DNA from: Mesorhizobium helmanticense
GTDB taxonomy: Bacteria > Pseudomonadota > Alphaproteobacteria > Rhizobiales > Rhizobiaceae
Assembly: GCF_003034915.1 (NCBI RefSeq)
Contig: NZ_PZJX01000050.1
Location: 62,001-126,000 of the forward strand
Direction: 5' to 3'
DNA: 64,000 bases
A program made the translations under genes and the position numbers. The notes beneath the pieces were generated by a model, which was not told the origin of the DNA, did not search any database, and saw nothing but the letters and a program-made list of their open reading frames with translations. Below are positions 16,423 through 25,464 of the stretch, one piece after another; the first letter of the stretch is position 1; each line of letters starts with the position of its first letter.

Positions 16423-16487
16423 GGTCCAGAATAACTGGAAGCCGACAAAATCGATCAGGGGGCCGTTTTGGGCCCCGCAATGCGCAA

Positions 16488-17072
16488 TCAGGCGTTGTCT
16501 TCCTCGCCTTCGAGCTCGGCATTGGGGTCGAAGAAATTTTCCGGCCGCGCATTGTCGTTGATGTCTTCGCCATAGATGGCTTCGGCGGTGGTCAGCGTCT
16601 CGCCCTTGGCCTGGCGCTCGGCTTCGTCGGCCGTGCGCGCGATGTTGAGCGTGACGGTGACCTCGACTTCCGGATGCAGCGCAATCGCCACATTGGTAAG
16701 GCCGATGGTCTTGATCGGCTGGTTGAGCAGGATCTGGTTGCGGTTGACCGAGAAGCCTTCCGCCGTCAGCAGCTCGGCGATGTCGCGGGTCGAAACCGAA
16801 CCGTAGAGCTGGCCGGTCTCGCCGGCCGAACGCACGGCGATGAAGCTCTTGCCGTCGAGCTTCTCGGCAACCTGCGTGGCTTCCGACTTGCGCTCGAGGT
16901 TGCGGGCTTCGAGCTGGGCACGCTGTCCCTCGAATTTCTTCTTGTTGGCTTCGTTGGCGCGCAGCGCCTTGCCCTGCGGCAACAGGAAATTGCGGGCAAA
17001 CCCGTCCTTGACCTTGACGGTATCACCCATCTGGCCGAGGCGGGAAACGCGTTCGAGGAGAATGACTTCCAT
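16488..17072 (-). CDS. rplI: 50S ribosomal protein L9
   Basis: L9 binds 23S rRNA near the L1 stalk and helps to keep the reading frame. The N-terminal domain is unmistakable: MEVILLERVSRLGQMGD followed by the KDGFARNFLLPQGKA signature. The protein has 194 residues, about 45 more than E. coli L9; the extra part is an acidic C-terminal tail (PNAELEGEEDNA at the end), common in alphaproteobacteria. It follows rpsR on the same strand, but a strong terminator in the 206-base gap suggests a separate promoter or partial read-through. Confidence 0.97.
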   Translation of the reverse strand: MEVILLERVSRLGQMGDTVKVKDGFARNFLLPQGKALRANEANKKKFEGQRAQLEARNLERKSEATQVAEKLDGKSFIAVRSAGETGQLYGSVSTRDIAELLTAEGFSVNRNQILLNQPIKTIGLTNVAIALHPEVEVTVTLNIARTADEAERQAKGETLTTAEAIYGEDINDNARPENFFDPNAELEGEEDNA

Positions 17073-17241
17073 GGTTTTGTTCCTTTAGGTTAGGCGCGGA
17101 CGCCGAATTCATGGGAACAGGTCAGGAAGCTTGAGCGCCTTGGCGCTGGTGTCGCTGTCCTGCCTGTCGGCAGTTAGGATTTCTTTCGAAATCCAACTCG
17201 GGATTTGATGTTCGAACCGGCCATGCCCGTCACGGTCGGTG

Positions 17242-17270
17242 AAAAAAAGCGGGCGGCGAACCGCCCGCTT
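17242..17270 (-). terminator. Intrinsic terminator after rpsR
   Basis: A ten-bp stem (AAGCGGGCGG with its complement) with a four-base loop is followed on the minus strand by seven T residues, nine bases after the rpsR stop. It separates rpsF-rpsR from rplI. Confidence 0.92.
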
Positions 17271-17278
17271 CGAAAGAC

Positions 17279-17527
17279 TTAGCGTACCACGTAGGGCAGC
17301 AGGCCGAGGAAGCGTGCCCGCTTGATCGCCTTGGCGAGTTCGCGCTGCTTCTTCTGGCTGACGGCGGTGATGCGCGACGGCACGATCTTGCCGCGCTCGG
17401 AAATGTAGCGCTGCAGAAGACGCACGTCCTTGTAGTCGATCTTGGGCGCGTTGGCGCCGGAGAACGGGCAGGTCTTGCGGCGACGGTGGAACGGGCGCCG
17501 GGTCGGGATCTGATTGATGTCGACCAT
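17279..17527 (-). CDS. rpsR: 30S ribosomal protein S18
   Basis: The 82-residue partner of S6 on the platform of the 30S subunit. The segments RRKTCPFSG, IDYKDVRLLQRYISERGKI and the RARFLGLLPY end are canonical. A single cysteine remains in the CPFSG motif, as in the zinc-free form. Its ATG overlaps the rpsF stop by one base (TAATG), so translation is probably coupled. No unusual feature. Confidence 0.98.
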   Translation of the reverse strand: MVDINQIPTRRPFHRRRKTCPFSGANAPKIDYKDVRLLQRYISERGKIVPSRITAVSQKKQRELAKAIKRARFLGLLPYVVR

Positions 17528-18009
17528 TATTCTGCACCCCCTTCAATGCTGCGTGGCGGACGGTCGCCACGGTCGCGGTCGCCGAAGCTGCGCGGCGGAC
17601 GATCGCCACGGTCGCCGCGATCGCGGTCGCCGAACGAGCGCGGGCCGCGGTCGCGGTCGCCAAAGCCGCCGCGCTCCGAGCGCTCTTCGCGCTTCTGCAT
17701 CATCGCCGACGGGCCTTCCTCATGCGCATCGACCTTGATGGTGAGGAAACGCAGCACGTCCTCGGACAGGCCCATCTGGCGCTCCATTTCGTTGAGAGCG
17801 GCCGGCGGGCAGGTGATATCCATCAGCGTGTAATAGGCCTTCCGGTTCTTGTTGACCCGGTAGGTGAGAGACTTCAGTCCCCAGTTCTCGACCCGGCCGA
17901 CGGACCCGCCATTCGCTGATATGACGCCCTTGTACTGTTCGACAAGCGCATCGACCTGCTGCTGCGAGAGGTCCTGCCGGGCAAGAAACACATGTTCGTA
18001 GAGAGCCAT
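17527..18009 (-). CDS. rpsF: 30S ribosomal protein S6 with Arg/Asp-rich repeat tail
   Basis: S6 forms a heterodimer with S18 on the 30S platform. Residues 1-100 are the normal domain (YEHVFLARQDLSQQQVD, then YTLMDI). The protein has 160 residues; the last 45 form a low-complexity tail in which SFGDRDRG units are repeated with PPR between them, the last two copies being nearly identical at the DNA level. Such tails are known in rhizobial S6 and probably lie on the ribosome surface. It is the first gene of the operon; the 294-base gap upstream must hold the promoter. Confidence 0.97.
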   Translation of the reverse strand: MALYEHVFLARQDLSQQQVDALVEQYKGVISANGGSVGRVENWGLKSLTYRVNKNRKAYYTLMDITCPPAALNEMERQMGLSEDVLRFLTIKVDAHEEGPSAMMQKREERSERGGFGDRDRGPRSFGDRDRGDRGDRPPRSFGDRDRGDRPPRSIEGGAE

Positions 18010-18303
18010 ATAGTTCTTTGCCTTTCTTCGTTTCTCTCCCGGTTCCCGGCGGCAAAAGCCTCTGCAACTTCTCTGACCCGCTGGTCCCGAAGGGGCGGGG
18101 AAGAAAGGAGCATCACGAGACGGTCGAGAGCGGAGACACGGGAGGCGGAAGCGCTTCTGGCTTCACGCGAAGATTTTCGAAAAAACCTCCGGCCCTCCGT
18201 TCAGCCCCCAGCAAGGACCGGCAGATTGCGGGCGTCTATACAGCAATCCGGCTGGAAGGCAAGGGCAGGCGGAAAATCGGCCGTCGCGCGGACGATATGT
18301 CTC

Positions 18304-20229
18304 TCAGCTCGTATGCGGGCCGAGCTTGTCCACCGTTTCGGGGAAGAAGTCGGGCGCCGCGCGGCGTTTGCCGAACATCATGTCGTACTGCAGCAGGCGG
18401 AAATTGTTGATGGCCGGGTCGATGTTCTTTTGCCGTGCCCAGTCGGGGACGGCTTCGCCGGTCGGCGTCAGCAACAGATTGCGGTCGACGACGCGGTAGC
18501 GCTCTCGCATCTGGCCAAGGAAGCCGGTGTAGTAGGGATGGCTGATCCCGGCGGTCGTCAGGATATGGTAGGGCAGGAAGGCTGGGCTCACCGCGCCCAT
18601 GTCCTCGGCCGGACCGGTGCGGTTCGACCAGATGACCAGCGGCGTCTGGTGATGCTGCAGCATCTGGTCGGCCGGCTCCTTGCGCGGCGCGACATTGTCC
18701 TTCATGAAGCCGGTCTCGACATAGACCGGGCCAAGCGGCGGCAGATGGTCGCCGAAGAAGGCGATGACCGTCGGCCGCTCGCGTTTCTTGGCCCATTCTA
18801 TGAGGCGCTCAAGGCCGCGGTCCGCGTCCGAAGAGCCTTCCGTGTAGCTCAACAGCGATTCACGCGCCCACCGGCTGATCGGGGCCTGCACCTTGTGGGT
18901 CGGATTGTAGTAGCGGTATGGCTCGTAGGGCCCGTGGTTCTGCAGGCTGACGGCGAAGAAGAAGACAGGATCGGCGCTGGCGTCGGCCTCGCGGATGATC
19001 TCGTCGGTCATCGACGCGTCCGATGCCAGCGGCCCGCGCTTTTGCATCGGCGGCAAGGTCTCTTCCGACTTGAAGTCGTTGAAGCCGAAATCTGCGTAGA
19101 CCGCGCCGCGGTTCCAGAACCAATTGGTGCCCGGATGGATGGCGCGTGCCCGGTAGCCTTCGCTTTTCAGGAAGGTCGCCAGCGAGGGCGTCGGCGAGCG
19201 CACATATTGCTGGTAGGGAATGCTGCCTGCCGGCAGGAAGGCGTTGGAAAAGCCGGTCAGCGCCTCGAACTCGATGTTGGCGGTCATGCCGCCGAATTCC
19301 GGCGAGAACATGTAGCCCGAGCGCAACGCTCGCACATTGGGGATCGGGTCGGGCGTGATGGTGACGCCCGGCAGCTTGGTCGGATCCCAGAAGGATTCGC
19401 TCATGACGACGATGATGTCCGGCTTCTCGGCCGGCATCGTGGCCGTCACACCGGGCCTGTCGATCGCCGCGATCGCCTTGTCGGAATAACCTGCCGGCGC
19501 CGAGACATGCGCCATCGGCACATTGAGCGCGAAGGCGAGCGCAAAGCCGTTGGAGGCATAGTTTTCCTTCTGGTCCCACATGATCGGGATGATCTGCAGC
19601 CGGTCGCGGGTCCACGAGAAGGTGGCATAATCCATGATCGAGACGAAGAAGGCGAGCAGCGGCACCGTCAGCGCCAACCGGGCGAGGCGGCCCTTGTGGC
19701 TGAGTGCCGGCACCCGCCGGCGCCATAGCCGCCAGCCATAGACGAGCAGCGACAGGCCGCCGATGATGCCGACCGCCATGGCGATGGCGGTTCCCGGGCG
19801 ATCACGCACCAGAAGCGGCATCAGCGCCACGATCTGGCGGGAATAGAGGAAATCGGTCGGATAGAGGGGATCGCCGAGATAGTGAGATTTCTGATGGCCG
19901 ACAAAGGCCAGCGCCAGCGCCAGCGGCGCGACGATCATCAGGCTCTGGTGGCTGCGGCCAAGCACGGCGTCGAGCCCGACCAGAACCAGCGCGAAGATGA
20001 TGATGGTGGTCCAGCCCGGCTTGAAGGGCTGCAGGAAGAAGGAGACGGTGCCGGCGAAATCGCCGCGCACGATCAATTCGATCGCAAACACCAGGATGGT
20101 GGCGGCGAGCAGGCTGGCGAGGCCATAGCGGATAACCGGCCATTTCCGCCCCGGCAGATAGCCGGTGGACGGATCGCCTTCCAGAAACTGTGGCGCAGCC
20201 TTGCCCGCGCTCTTCCTAATCCTTGCCAC
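18304..20229 (-). CDS. LtaS-like membrane phosphoglycerol transferase (alkaline phosphatase superfamily)
   Basis: A 641-residue inner-membrane enzyme: about five transmembrane segments (35-195), then a periplasmic sulfatase-type domain from about 268. The residues of the lipoteichoic-acid-synthase family are present: E278 in MSESFW, the likely nucleophile T316 in GGMTANIEFE, H432 in QNHGPYE and D494/H495 in FGDHLPP. In Gram-negative bacteria such enzymes move phosphoglycerol onto periplasmic glucans; rhizobial CgmB-type enzymes that decorate cyclic beta-glucans belong here, so this is a plausible role, but no glucan gene is nearby. The start is a GTG with GGGGAAAG upstream. Confidence 0.85.
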   Translation of the reverse strand: MARIRKSAGKAAPQFLEGDPSTGYLPGRKWPVIRYGLASLLAATILVFAIELIVRGDFAGTVSFFLQPFKPGWTTIIIFALVLVGLDAVLGRSHQSLMIVAPLALALAFVGHQKSHYLGDPLYPTDFLYSRQIVALMPLLVRDRPGTAIAMAVGIIGGLSLLVYGWRLWRRRVPALSHKGRLARLALTVPLLAFFVSIMDYATFSWTRDRLQIIPIMWDQKENYASNGFALAFALNVPMAHVSAPAGYSDKAIAAIDRPGVTATMPAEKPDIIVVMSESFWDPTKLPGVTITPDPIPNVRALRSGYMFSPEFGGMTANIEFEALTGFSNAFLPAGSIPYQQYVRSPTPSLATFLKSEGYRARAIHPGTNWFWNRGAVYADFGFNDFKSEETLPPMQKRGPLASDASMTDEIIREADASADPVFFFAVSLQNHGPYEPYRYYNPTHKVQAPISRWARESLLSYTEGSSDADRGLERLIEWAKKRERPTVIAFFGDHLPPLGPVYVETGFMKDNVAPRKEPADQMLQHHQTPLVIWSNRTGPAEDMGAVSPAFLPYHILTTAGISHPYYTGFLGQMRERYRVVDRNLLLTPTGEAVPDWARQKNIDPAINNFRLLQYDMMFGKRRAAPDFFPETVDKLGPHTS

Positions 20230-20494
20230 CTTGATCTTTCCCCGGCCCGTAACATTAGCTTCACTGAAATGTCATCGTACTGTCACGAAAAGCTAGCGCC
20301 TGTGGCGAAAATAAGAAGAGCCAGCAAACGATTCGTGAGCGATTTTCATCATGAGTGATCGCCAAAAAGCCTTTTGGAACAGGCGCTCGGCCGCCATCGC
20401 TGTTCCGAAACGGCTGCGGATCGGCTCATCACGGGCTTGACTTGGCCGGTTCCCTTGGTCACAGGCAGGGAAAACCAGCCTCTGGGAGCCGCAT

Positions 20495-21436
20495 ATGGCC
20501 GTCGCATTCACCTTTCCGGGACAGGGCAGCCAAGCTGTCGGCATGGGCAAGGATCTCGCCGAAGCATTTCCGGAATCGCGGAAAATCTTCGAAGAGGTCG
20601 ACGATGCGCTCGGTGAGAAGCTGTCGAAGCTGATCTGGGAGGGGCCGGAAGAAACGCTGACGCTTACCGCCAATGCCCAACCGGCGCTGATGGCGGTCTC
20701 GCTTGCCGCGATCCGGGCGCTGGAATCGCACGGCTTCTCGTTGAAGGACAAGGTCGCCTATGTCGCCGGACATTCGCTCGGCGAATATTCGGCACTTGCC
20801 GCCGCCGGTTTCGTTTCGGTCGCGGATGCCGCCCGGCTGCTGCGCATCCGCGGCAACGCCATGCAGGCAGCGGTGCCGGCCGGCGAGGGCGCCATGGCGG
20901 CGATCATCGGGCTGGAACAGGCCGATGTCGAAGCCGCCTGCGCTGAGGCGTCCAGGGGGTCAGTCTGCCAGATCGCCAACGACAATGGCGGTGGCCAGCT
21001 CGTTATCTCCGGCGCCAGGTCCGCCGTCGAACTGGCGGCAAGACTATGCACCGAAAAGGGCGCCAAACGGGCACTGATGCTGCAGGTCTCGGCGCCTTTC
21101 CATTCGGCGCTGATGAAGCCGGCGGCCGAGATCATGCGCGAGGCGCTGGCCGGCGTCGCCAAGCACGCGCCGGTCGTGCCTGTGATCTCCAACGTCTCTG
21201 TCACTCCGACCAGCGATCCGGACGAGATCGCGCGGCGCCTGGTCGAGCAAGTGACCGGACGCGTGCGCTGGCGCGAGACGGTGGAATGGTTCGGCGCCAA
21301 CGGCGTTACAACGCTCTACGAAATCGGCGCCGGCAAGGTGCTGTCGGGACTGGCGCGGCGCATCAACCGCGATATCGCCACCGGTGCCGTCGGCACGGCG
21401 GCCGATGTCGAGGTGGCAGTGGTGGCGCTGGCATAA
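20495..21436 (+). CDS. fabD: Malonyl-CoA-ACP transacylase
   Basis: FabD loads malonyl groups onto acyl carrier protein for fatty acid elongation. The 313-residue protein has the opening FPGQGSQ, the nucleophile S94 in GHSLGE and the catalytic histidine in the APFHS segment near 200. The ATG has GGGAG six bases upstream. It is the first gene of the fabD-fabG-acpP-fabF run; the 265-base gap before it, shared with the divergent LtaS-like gene, should hold the promoters of both. Confidence 0.97.
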   Translation: MAVAFTFPGQGSQAVGMGKDLAEAFPESRKIFEEVDDALGEKLSKLIWEGPEETLTLTANAQPALMAVSLAAIRALESHGFSLKDKVAYVAGHSLGEYSALAAAGFVSVADAARLLRIRGNAMQAAVPAGEGAMAAIIGLEQADVEAACAEASRGSVCQIANDNGGGQLVISGARSAVELAARLCTEKGAKRALMLQVSAPFHSALMKPAAEIMREALAGVAKHAPVVPVISNVSVTPTSDPDEIARRLVEQVTGRVRWRETVEWFGANGVTTLYEIGAGKVLSGLARRINRDIATGAVGTAADVEVAVVALA

Positions 21437-21496
21437 TCCACTGGCGATGTGGACGCACCCATGTGAAGGGTGTTCTCTGAAGATCGGGAGACAAAA

Positions 21497-22234
21497 ATGT
21501 TCGAACTGACTGGCCGGAAGGCGCTTGTGACAGGCGCATCGGGAGGCATCGGCGAGGCGATCGCCAGGGTGTTGCATGCGCAAGGCGCCATCGTCGGCCT
21601 GCATGGCACCCGTATCGAGAAACTCGAGGCGCTGGCCGCCGAACTCGGCGAGCGGGTCAGGCTGTTTCCAGCCAATCTTTCGAACCGCGACGAGGTCAAG
21701 GCGCTCGGCCAGAAGGCAGAGGCCGATCTCGAAGGCGTCGACATTCTCGTCAACAATGCCGGGATCACCAAGGACGGGCTGTTCGTGCGCATGGCGGACG
21801 CCGACTGGGACAGCGTGCTCGAGGTCAATCTGACCGCCGTGTTTCGGCTGACCCGGGAGCTCACCCATCCGATGATGCGCCGCCGGCACGGCCGCATCAT
21901 CAACATCACCTCGGTGGTCGGCGTCACCGGCAATCCAGGCCAGACCAATTACTGCGCTTCCAAGGCCGGCATGATCGGGTTTTCCAAGTCGCTGGCGCAG
22001 GAGATCGCCACCCGCAACATCACTGTCAACTGCGTCGCCCCGGGCTTCATCGAATCGGCAATGACCGACAAGCTCAACGACAAGCAGAAGGAGGCGATCA
22101 TGGCTGCGATCCCGACAAGGCGCATGGGCACCAGTGCCGAAGTGGCCTCCGCCGTCGCCTACCTCGCTTCCAACGAGGCTGCCTATGTCACCGGCCAGAC
22201 CATTCATGTTAACGGCGGCATGGCGATGATTTGA
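21497..22234 (+). CDS. fabG: 3-oxoacyl-ACP reductase
   Basis: FabG reduces 3-oxoacyl-ACP with NADPH in each elongation cycle. The 245-residue SDR protein has TGASGGIG at 12-19, the NNAG motif near 86-89 and the catalytic residues S139, Y152 and K156 (NYCASK). The ATG at 21497 lies seven bases after GGGAG; a longer frame to 21470 is not needed. It follows fabD by 60 bases. The context makes a fatty acid role secure, unlike that of the other SDR genes in the window. Confidence 0.96.
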   Translation: MFELTGRKALVTGASGGIGEAIARVLHAQGAIVGLHGTRIEKLEALAAELGERVRLFPANLSNRDEVKALGQKAEADLEGVDILVNNAGITKDGLFVRMADADWDSVLEVNLTAVFRLTRELTHPMMRRRHGRIINITSVVGVTGNPGQTNYCASKAGMIGFSKSLAQEIATRNITVNCVAPGFIESAMTDKLNDKQKEAIMAAIPTRRMGTSAEVASAVAYLASNEAAYVTGQTIHVNGGMAMI

Positions 22235-22365
22235 CAGTTGCGGAAAACACCCATTTCGCCTTGGACCCAGACCGATTTTCGTGTAATGCGGCCCGCAACC
22301 CGGCGGTTCGGGCAAAAACCGGTCCGGCGCCGTAGCGTTTCTGGCAGGACCATCTTTCAGCTTGA

Positions 22366-22387
22366 TTAGCGGCATTCTGCCCGCTAA
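22366..22387 (+). promoter_or_regulatory. Small hairpin in the acpP leader
   Basis: TTAGCGG and CCGCTAA pair perfectly over seven bases around an eight-base loop, 36 bases before the acpP start. Without a T-run it is not a terminator. It may be a leader structure or an operator for acpP, which often has its own strong promoter. Confidence 0.4.
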
Positions 22388-22422
22388 CGAAGACAGACAA
22401 CCAAAAGACGAGGATGCCCCAA

Positions 22423-22659
22423 ATGAGTGACACCGCAGAGCGCGTCAAGAAGATCGTCATCGAGCACCTTGGCGTCGATGCCGACAAGGTGACGGAGCAG
22501 GCGAGCTTCATCGATGATCTGGGCGCGGACAGTCTCGACACGGTCGAACTCGTCATGGCGTTCGAAGAAGAGTTCGGCGTCGAAATTCCCGACGATGCGG
22601 CCGAGACCATCCTGACCGTCGGCGATGCCGTGAAGTACATCGACAAGGCCTCGGCCTGA
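22423..22659 (+). CDS. acpP: Acyl carrier protein
   Basis: The 78-residue carrier of growing acyl chains. S37 in the GADSLDT motif is the phosphopantetheine site. The protein is acidic and helical as expected. I chose the ATG at 22423 because the GAGG ribosome site lies nine bases before it; it touches the alternative ATG at 22414, which is too close to be used. The chosen start gives MSDTAERVKK, matching the usual ACP opening. Confidence 0.98.
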   Translation: MSDTAERVKKIVIEHLGVDADKVTEQASFIDDLGADSLDTVELVMAFEEEFGVEIPDDAAETILTVGDAVKYIDKASA

Positions 22660-22693
22660 AGCTTTCCGCAGGCATCACCTGGGAGGACCTGCG

Positions 22694-23956
22694 ATGAGGC
22701 GTGTCGTCGTCACGGGCCTTGGGCTGCTTTCGCCGTTCGGCATGGGCTTCGAGCATAGCTGGAAGGAACTCCTGACCGGCCGCAGTGCCGCCAAGCGCAT
22801 CACCGAGTTCGAAGTGGAGGATCTTGCCTGCAAGATCGCCCACGTCATTCCGCGTGGCAACGGCGAGAACGCCACCTTCAATCCGGAGGCCGTTCTCGAG
22901 CCGAAGGAACTGCGCAAGATCGGCGACTTCATCCTATACGGGATCGCGGCCGCCGATGAAGCGCTGAAGGACTCCGGCTGGGCGCCGAAGACGCATGAGG
23001 AGCAGTGCGCCACCGGCGTGCTGATCGGTTCCGGCATTGGCGGCATCGAAGGCATCGCCGAGAACGCGATGATCCTGAAGGAGCGCGGTCCGCGCCGCAT
23101 CAGCCCGTTCTTCATCCCCGGCCAGATCATCAATCTCGTCTCCGGCCAGGTCTCGATCCGGCATGGGCTGAAAGGCCCCAACCACGCCGTGGTCACTGCT
23201 TGCTCCACTGGCGCCCACGCCATCGGCGATGCCGCCCGGCTGATCATGTGGGGCGATGCCGACGTCATGGTCGCGGGCGGCGCCGAGGCGCCGGTGACGC
23301 GGCTGTCGATCGCCGGCTTCGCCGCTTGCCGGGCGCTGTCCACCGAGCGCAACGACGCTCCGCAAACGGCCTCGCGCCCTTATGATCGCGACCGTGACGG
23401 CTTCGTCATGGGCGAGGGCGCCGGCGTCGTCGTGCTGGAAGCCCTCGAACATGCCGAGGCGCGCGGCGCCAGGATCTATGCCGAGGTCACCGGTTACGGC
23501 CTGACCGGCGATGCCTATCACATCACAGCACCCGCCGACGACGGCGACGGCGCCTTCCGTTGCATGACGGCGGCACTGAACCGGGCCAAGCTGACGCCCG
23601 CCGATGTCGACTACATCAACGCGCACGGCACTTCGACCATGGCCGACACGATCGAACTCGGCGCCGTCGAGCGTCTGGTCGGCAATGCCGCGTCGAAAAT
23701 ATCGATGTCGTCGACCAAGTCGTCGATCGGCCATCTTCTGGGAGCGGCCGGTGCGGCCGAGGCGATCTTTTCGATCCTCGCCATCCGCGACAACATCGCG
23801 CCGGCCACCATCAACCTCGACAATCCCGAGCGTGAAACGTCGATAGACCTGGTGCCGAACCAACCGCGTGCGCGCCAGATCGACGTGGCGCTGTCCAATT
23901 CCTTCGGCTTCGGCGGCACCAACGCCTCGCTCGTCTTCCAGCGTTACAATGGCTGA
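22694..23956 (+). CDS. fabF: 3-oxoacyl-ACP synthase II
   Basis: FabF condenses malonyl-ACP with acyl-ACP and governs elongation of unsaturated chains. The 420-residue thiolase-fold protein has the nucleophile C170 in VTACSTGAHAIG and the two histidines in NAHGTSTMADTIE and SIGHLLGAAG. It opens with RRVVVTGLGLLSPFG and is full length. It follows acpP by 34 bases with GGGAGG upstream, as is standard. Confidence 0.97.
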   Translation: MRRVVVTGLGLLSPFGMGFEHSWKELLTGRSAAKRITEFEVEDLACKIAHVIPRGNGENATFNPEAVLEPKELRKIGDFILYGIAAADEALKDSGWAPKTHEEQCATGVLIGSGIGGIEGIAENAMILKERGPRRISPFFIPGQIINLVSGQVSIRHGLKGPNHAVVTACSTGAHAIGDAARLIMWGDADVMVAGGAEAPVTRLSIAGFAACRALSTERNDAPQTASRPYDRDRDGFVMGEGAGVVVLEALEHAEARGARIYAEVTGYGLTGDAYHITAPADDGDGAFRCMTAALNRAKLTPADVDYINAHGTSTMADTIELGAVERLVGNAASKISMSSTKSSIGHLLGAAGAAEAIFSILAIRDNIAPATINLDNPERETSIDLVPNQPRARQIDVALSNSFGFGGTNASLVFQRYNG

Positions 23957-24058
23957 CCGGTCCGCCGACCGGCACGGCCCATGCGTGTCGTCAATTTTGC
24001 CATATTCGCCCCTACTCTGCCGCAGGGGATTCGTTGCAAGATCAAACGGTAGGGCGCT

Positions 24059-25288
24059 ATGAACACAAGTCCGGCGGACAACGGAGAATTCGGACAACGG
24101 CAATCGCCGCCGCCAGCCCCGATCGTGCCGAAGACGGCCAGCGAAGCCTTGCGGCCTGAAGCCGGTACGCCGCCGCCCAAGCGCTCGCGCGCCTCGCGCG
24201 GCCAGTTCGTCGTGTTCATGAACTTCGTCATCACCTCGATAATGCTGGTGGTTCTGGCAGCCGGTGTTGCCCTGTATTTCGGCAAGCAGGAGTTCAACGA
24301 GCCCGGCCCGTCGGCCACTGGCGACACATTCCCGGTCAAGCCGAATTCCGGCGTCCAGGATATCGCCGACCAGCTCGAGCGGCGCGGGTTGATCAGCGAT
24401 GCCCGCATCTTCCGCCTTGGCGTGCGCGCCTATGGCAACGATTCGGCGCTGAAGGCCGGCGAATACGAGATCAAGCCGCGCGCTTCCATGCACGACATCA
24501 TGGAGTTGCTGAAGAGCGGCAAGTCGGTGATGTATTCGCTGACCATCCCGGAGGGACTGACGGTCGAGCAGGCGCTGCAGCGCATAGCCGACCAGGGCGG
24601 GCTTGCCGGCGATATGCCGGCAAGCGTTCCGCCCGAGGGCAGCCTCGCCACCGACACGTTGCGCTTCACGCGTGGCGCGACACGCCAGCAGATGGTCGAC
24701 AAATTGCTGGCTGACCAGAAGAAGCTGGTCGACGATGTCTGGCAGCGGCGTGCCCCGGACCTGCCTCTGGCCAATGTCGAAGACTTCGTCATCCTGGCCT
24801 CGATCGTCGAGAAGGAGACGGGCAAGGGCGATGAACGCTCGCGGGTCGCCGCCGTTTTCCTCAACCGGCTGGCCAAGGGCATGCGGCTGCAGTCGGATCC
24901 GACCATCATCTATGGCCTGTTTGGCGGTAAGGGCAAACCCGCCGATCGCCCGATCTACCAGTCGGACATCAAGAAGCCGACGCCCTACAATACCTATCTT
25001 ATCAATGGCCTGCCGCCGACGCCGATCGCCAATCCCGGCCGCGCCTCGCTGGAGGCCGTGGCCAATCCGTCGAAGACCAACGACCTTTATTTCGTTGCCG
25101 ACGGCACCGGCGGTCACGTTTTTGCCGCGACGCTTGCCGAGCATAATGAAAATGTCGCTCGTTACAGGGCACTCCAGAAGAAGCAGGCCGAGGACGCCGC
25201 CAAGGGCGATGACGCCAAGGTGGACGGTCAAACCGATGCTCCGGTGGAAGGCGGCGACGCCGATGGCGATGCGGGCGCTGCCCAGTAG
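24059..25288 (+). CDS. mltG: Endolytic murein transglycosylase MltG
   Basis: MltG cleaves nascent peptidoglycan strands in the periplasm and helps to set their length. The 409-residue protein has a cytoplasmic Pro/Arg-rich N-terminus, a single membrane helix near 52-76, a LysM-like region and the YceG catalytic domain, recognised by ASIVEKETG with its catalytic glutamate and by LQSDPTIIYG. The Ala/Asp-rich tail is low complexity. The order fabF-mltG-yicC-gmk is typical of alphaproteobacteria. Confidence 0.95.
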   Translation: MNTSPADNGEFGQRQSPPPAPIVPKTASEALRPEAGTPPPKRSRASRGQFVVFMNFVITSIMLVVLAAGVALYFGKQEFNEPGPSATGDTFPVKPNSGVQDIADQLERRGLISDARIFRLGVRAYGNDSALKAGEYEIKPRASMHDIMELLKSGKSVMYSLTIPEGLTVEQALQRIADQGGLAGDMPASVPPEGSLATDTLRFTRGATRQQMVDKLLADQKKLVDDVWQRRAPDLPLANVEDFVILASIVEKETGKGDERSRVAAVFLNRLAKGMRLQSDPTIIYGLFGGKGKPADRPIYQSDIKKPTPYNTYLINGLPPTPIANPGRASLEAVANPSKTNDLYFVADGTGGHVFAATLAEHNENVARYRALQKKQAEDAAKGDDAKVDGQTDAPVEGGDADGDAGAAQ

Positions 25289-25306
25289 CGTCAGATATTT
25301 GAATCG

Positions 25307-25329
25307 TCCCTTGCGGATGCCGCAAGGGA
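25307..25329 (+). terminator. Ten-bp hairpin after mltG
   Basis: TCCCTTGCGG and CCGCAAGGGA pair perfectly around a three-base loop, 19 bases after the mltG stop. A clear T-run is missing (GACACTGATATTTT follows), so it may terminate weakly or protect the 3' end. Confidence 0.45.
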
Positions 25330-25464
25330 GACACTGATATTTTCGACAGGAGCGTCCTAAAGTCGGTTTAGACGTGCGGGAAACGCTTTTGCATTGTAAA
25401 GCCGCGTATGGTCCGGTCCGAAGACCGTGTCCGGGATCATGCGCCAGGGGGGACACGCGGCATC

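Noticed and set aside
17992..19728. Plus-strand open frame of 578 codons opposite the LtaS-like gene
   Set aside because: Arg-rich antisense composition with no family; the minus-strand gene has its catalytic residues and membrane plan.
23957..23972. CCGGTC-CGCC-GACCGG hairpin just after fabF
   Set aside because: No T-run and only six base pairs; not good enough to call a terminator.
22934..25456. Minus-strand open frame of 840 codons across fabF and mltG
   Set aside because: A high-GC antisense shadow; fabF and mltG on the plus strand have complete domains and motifs.
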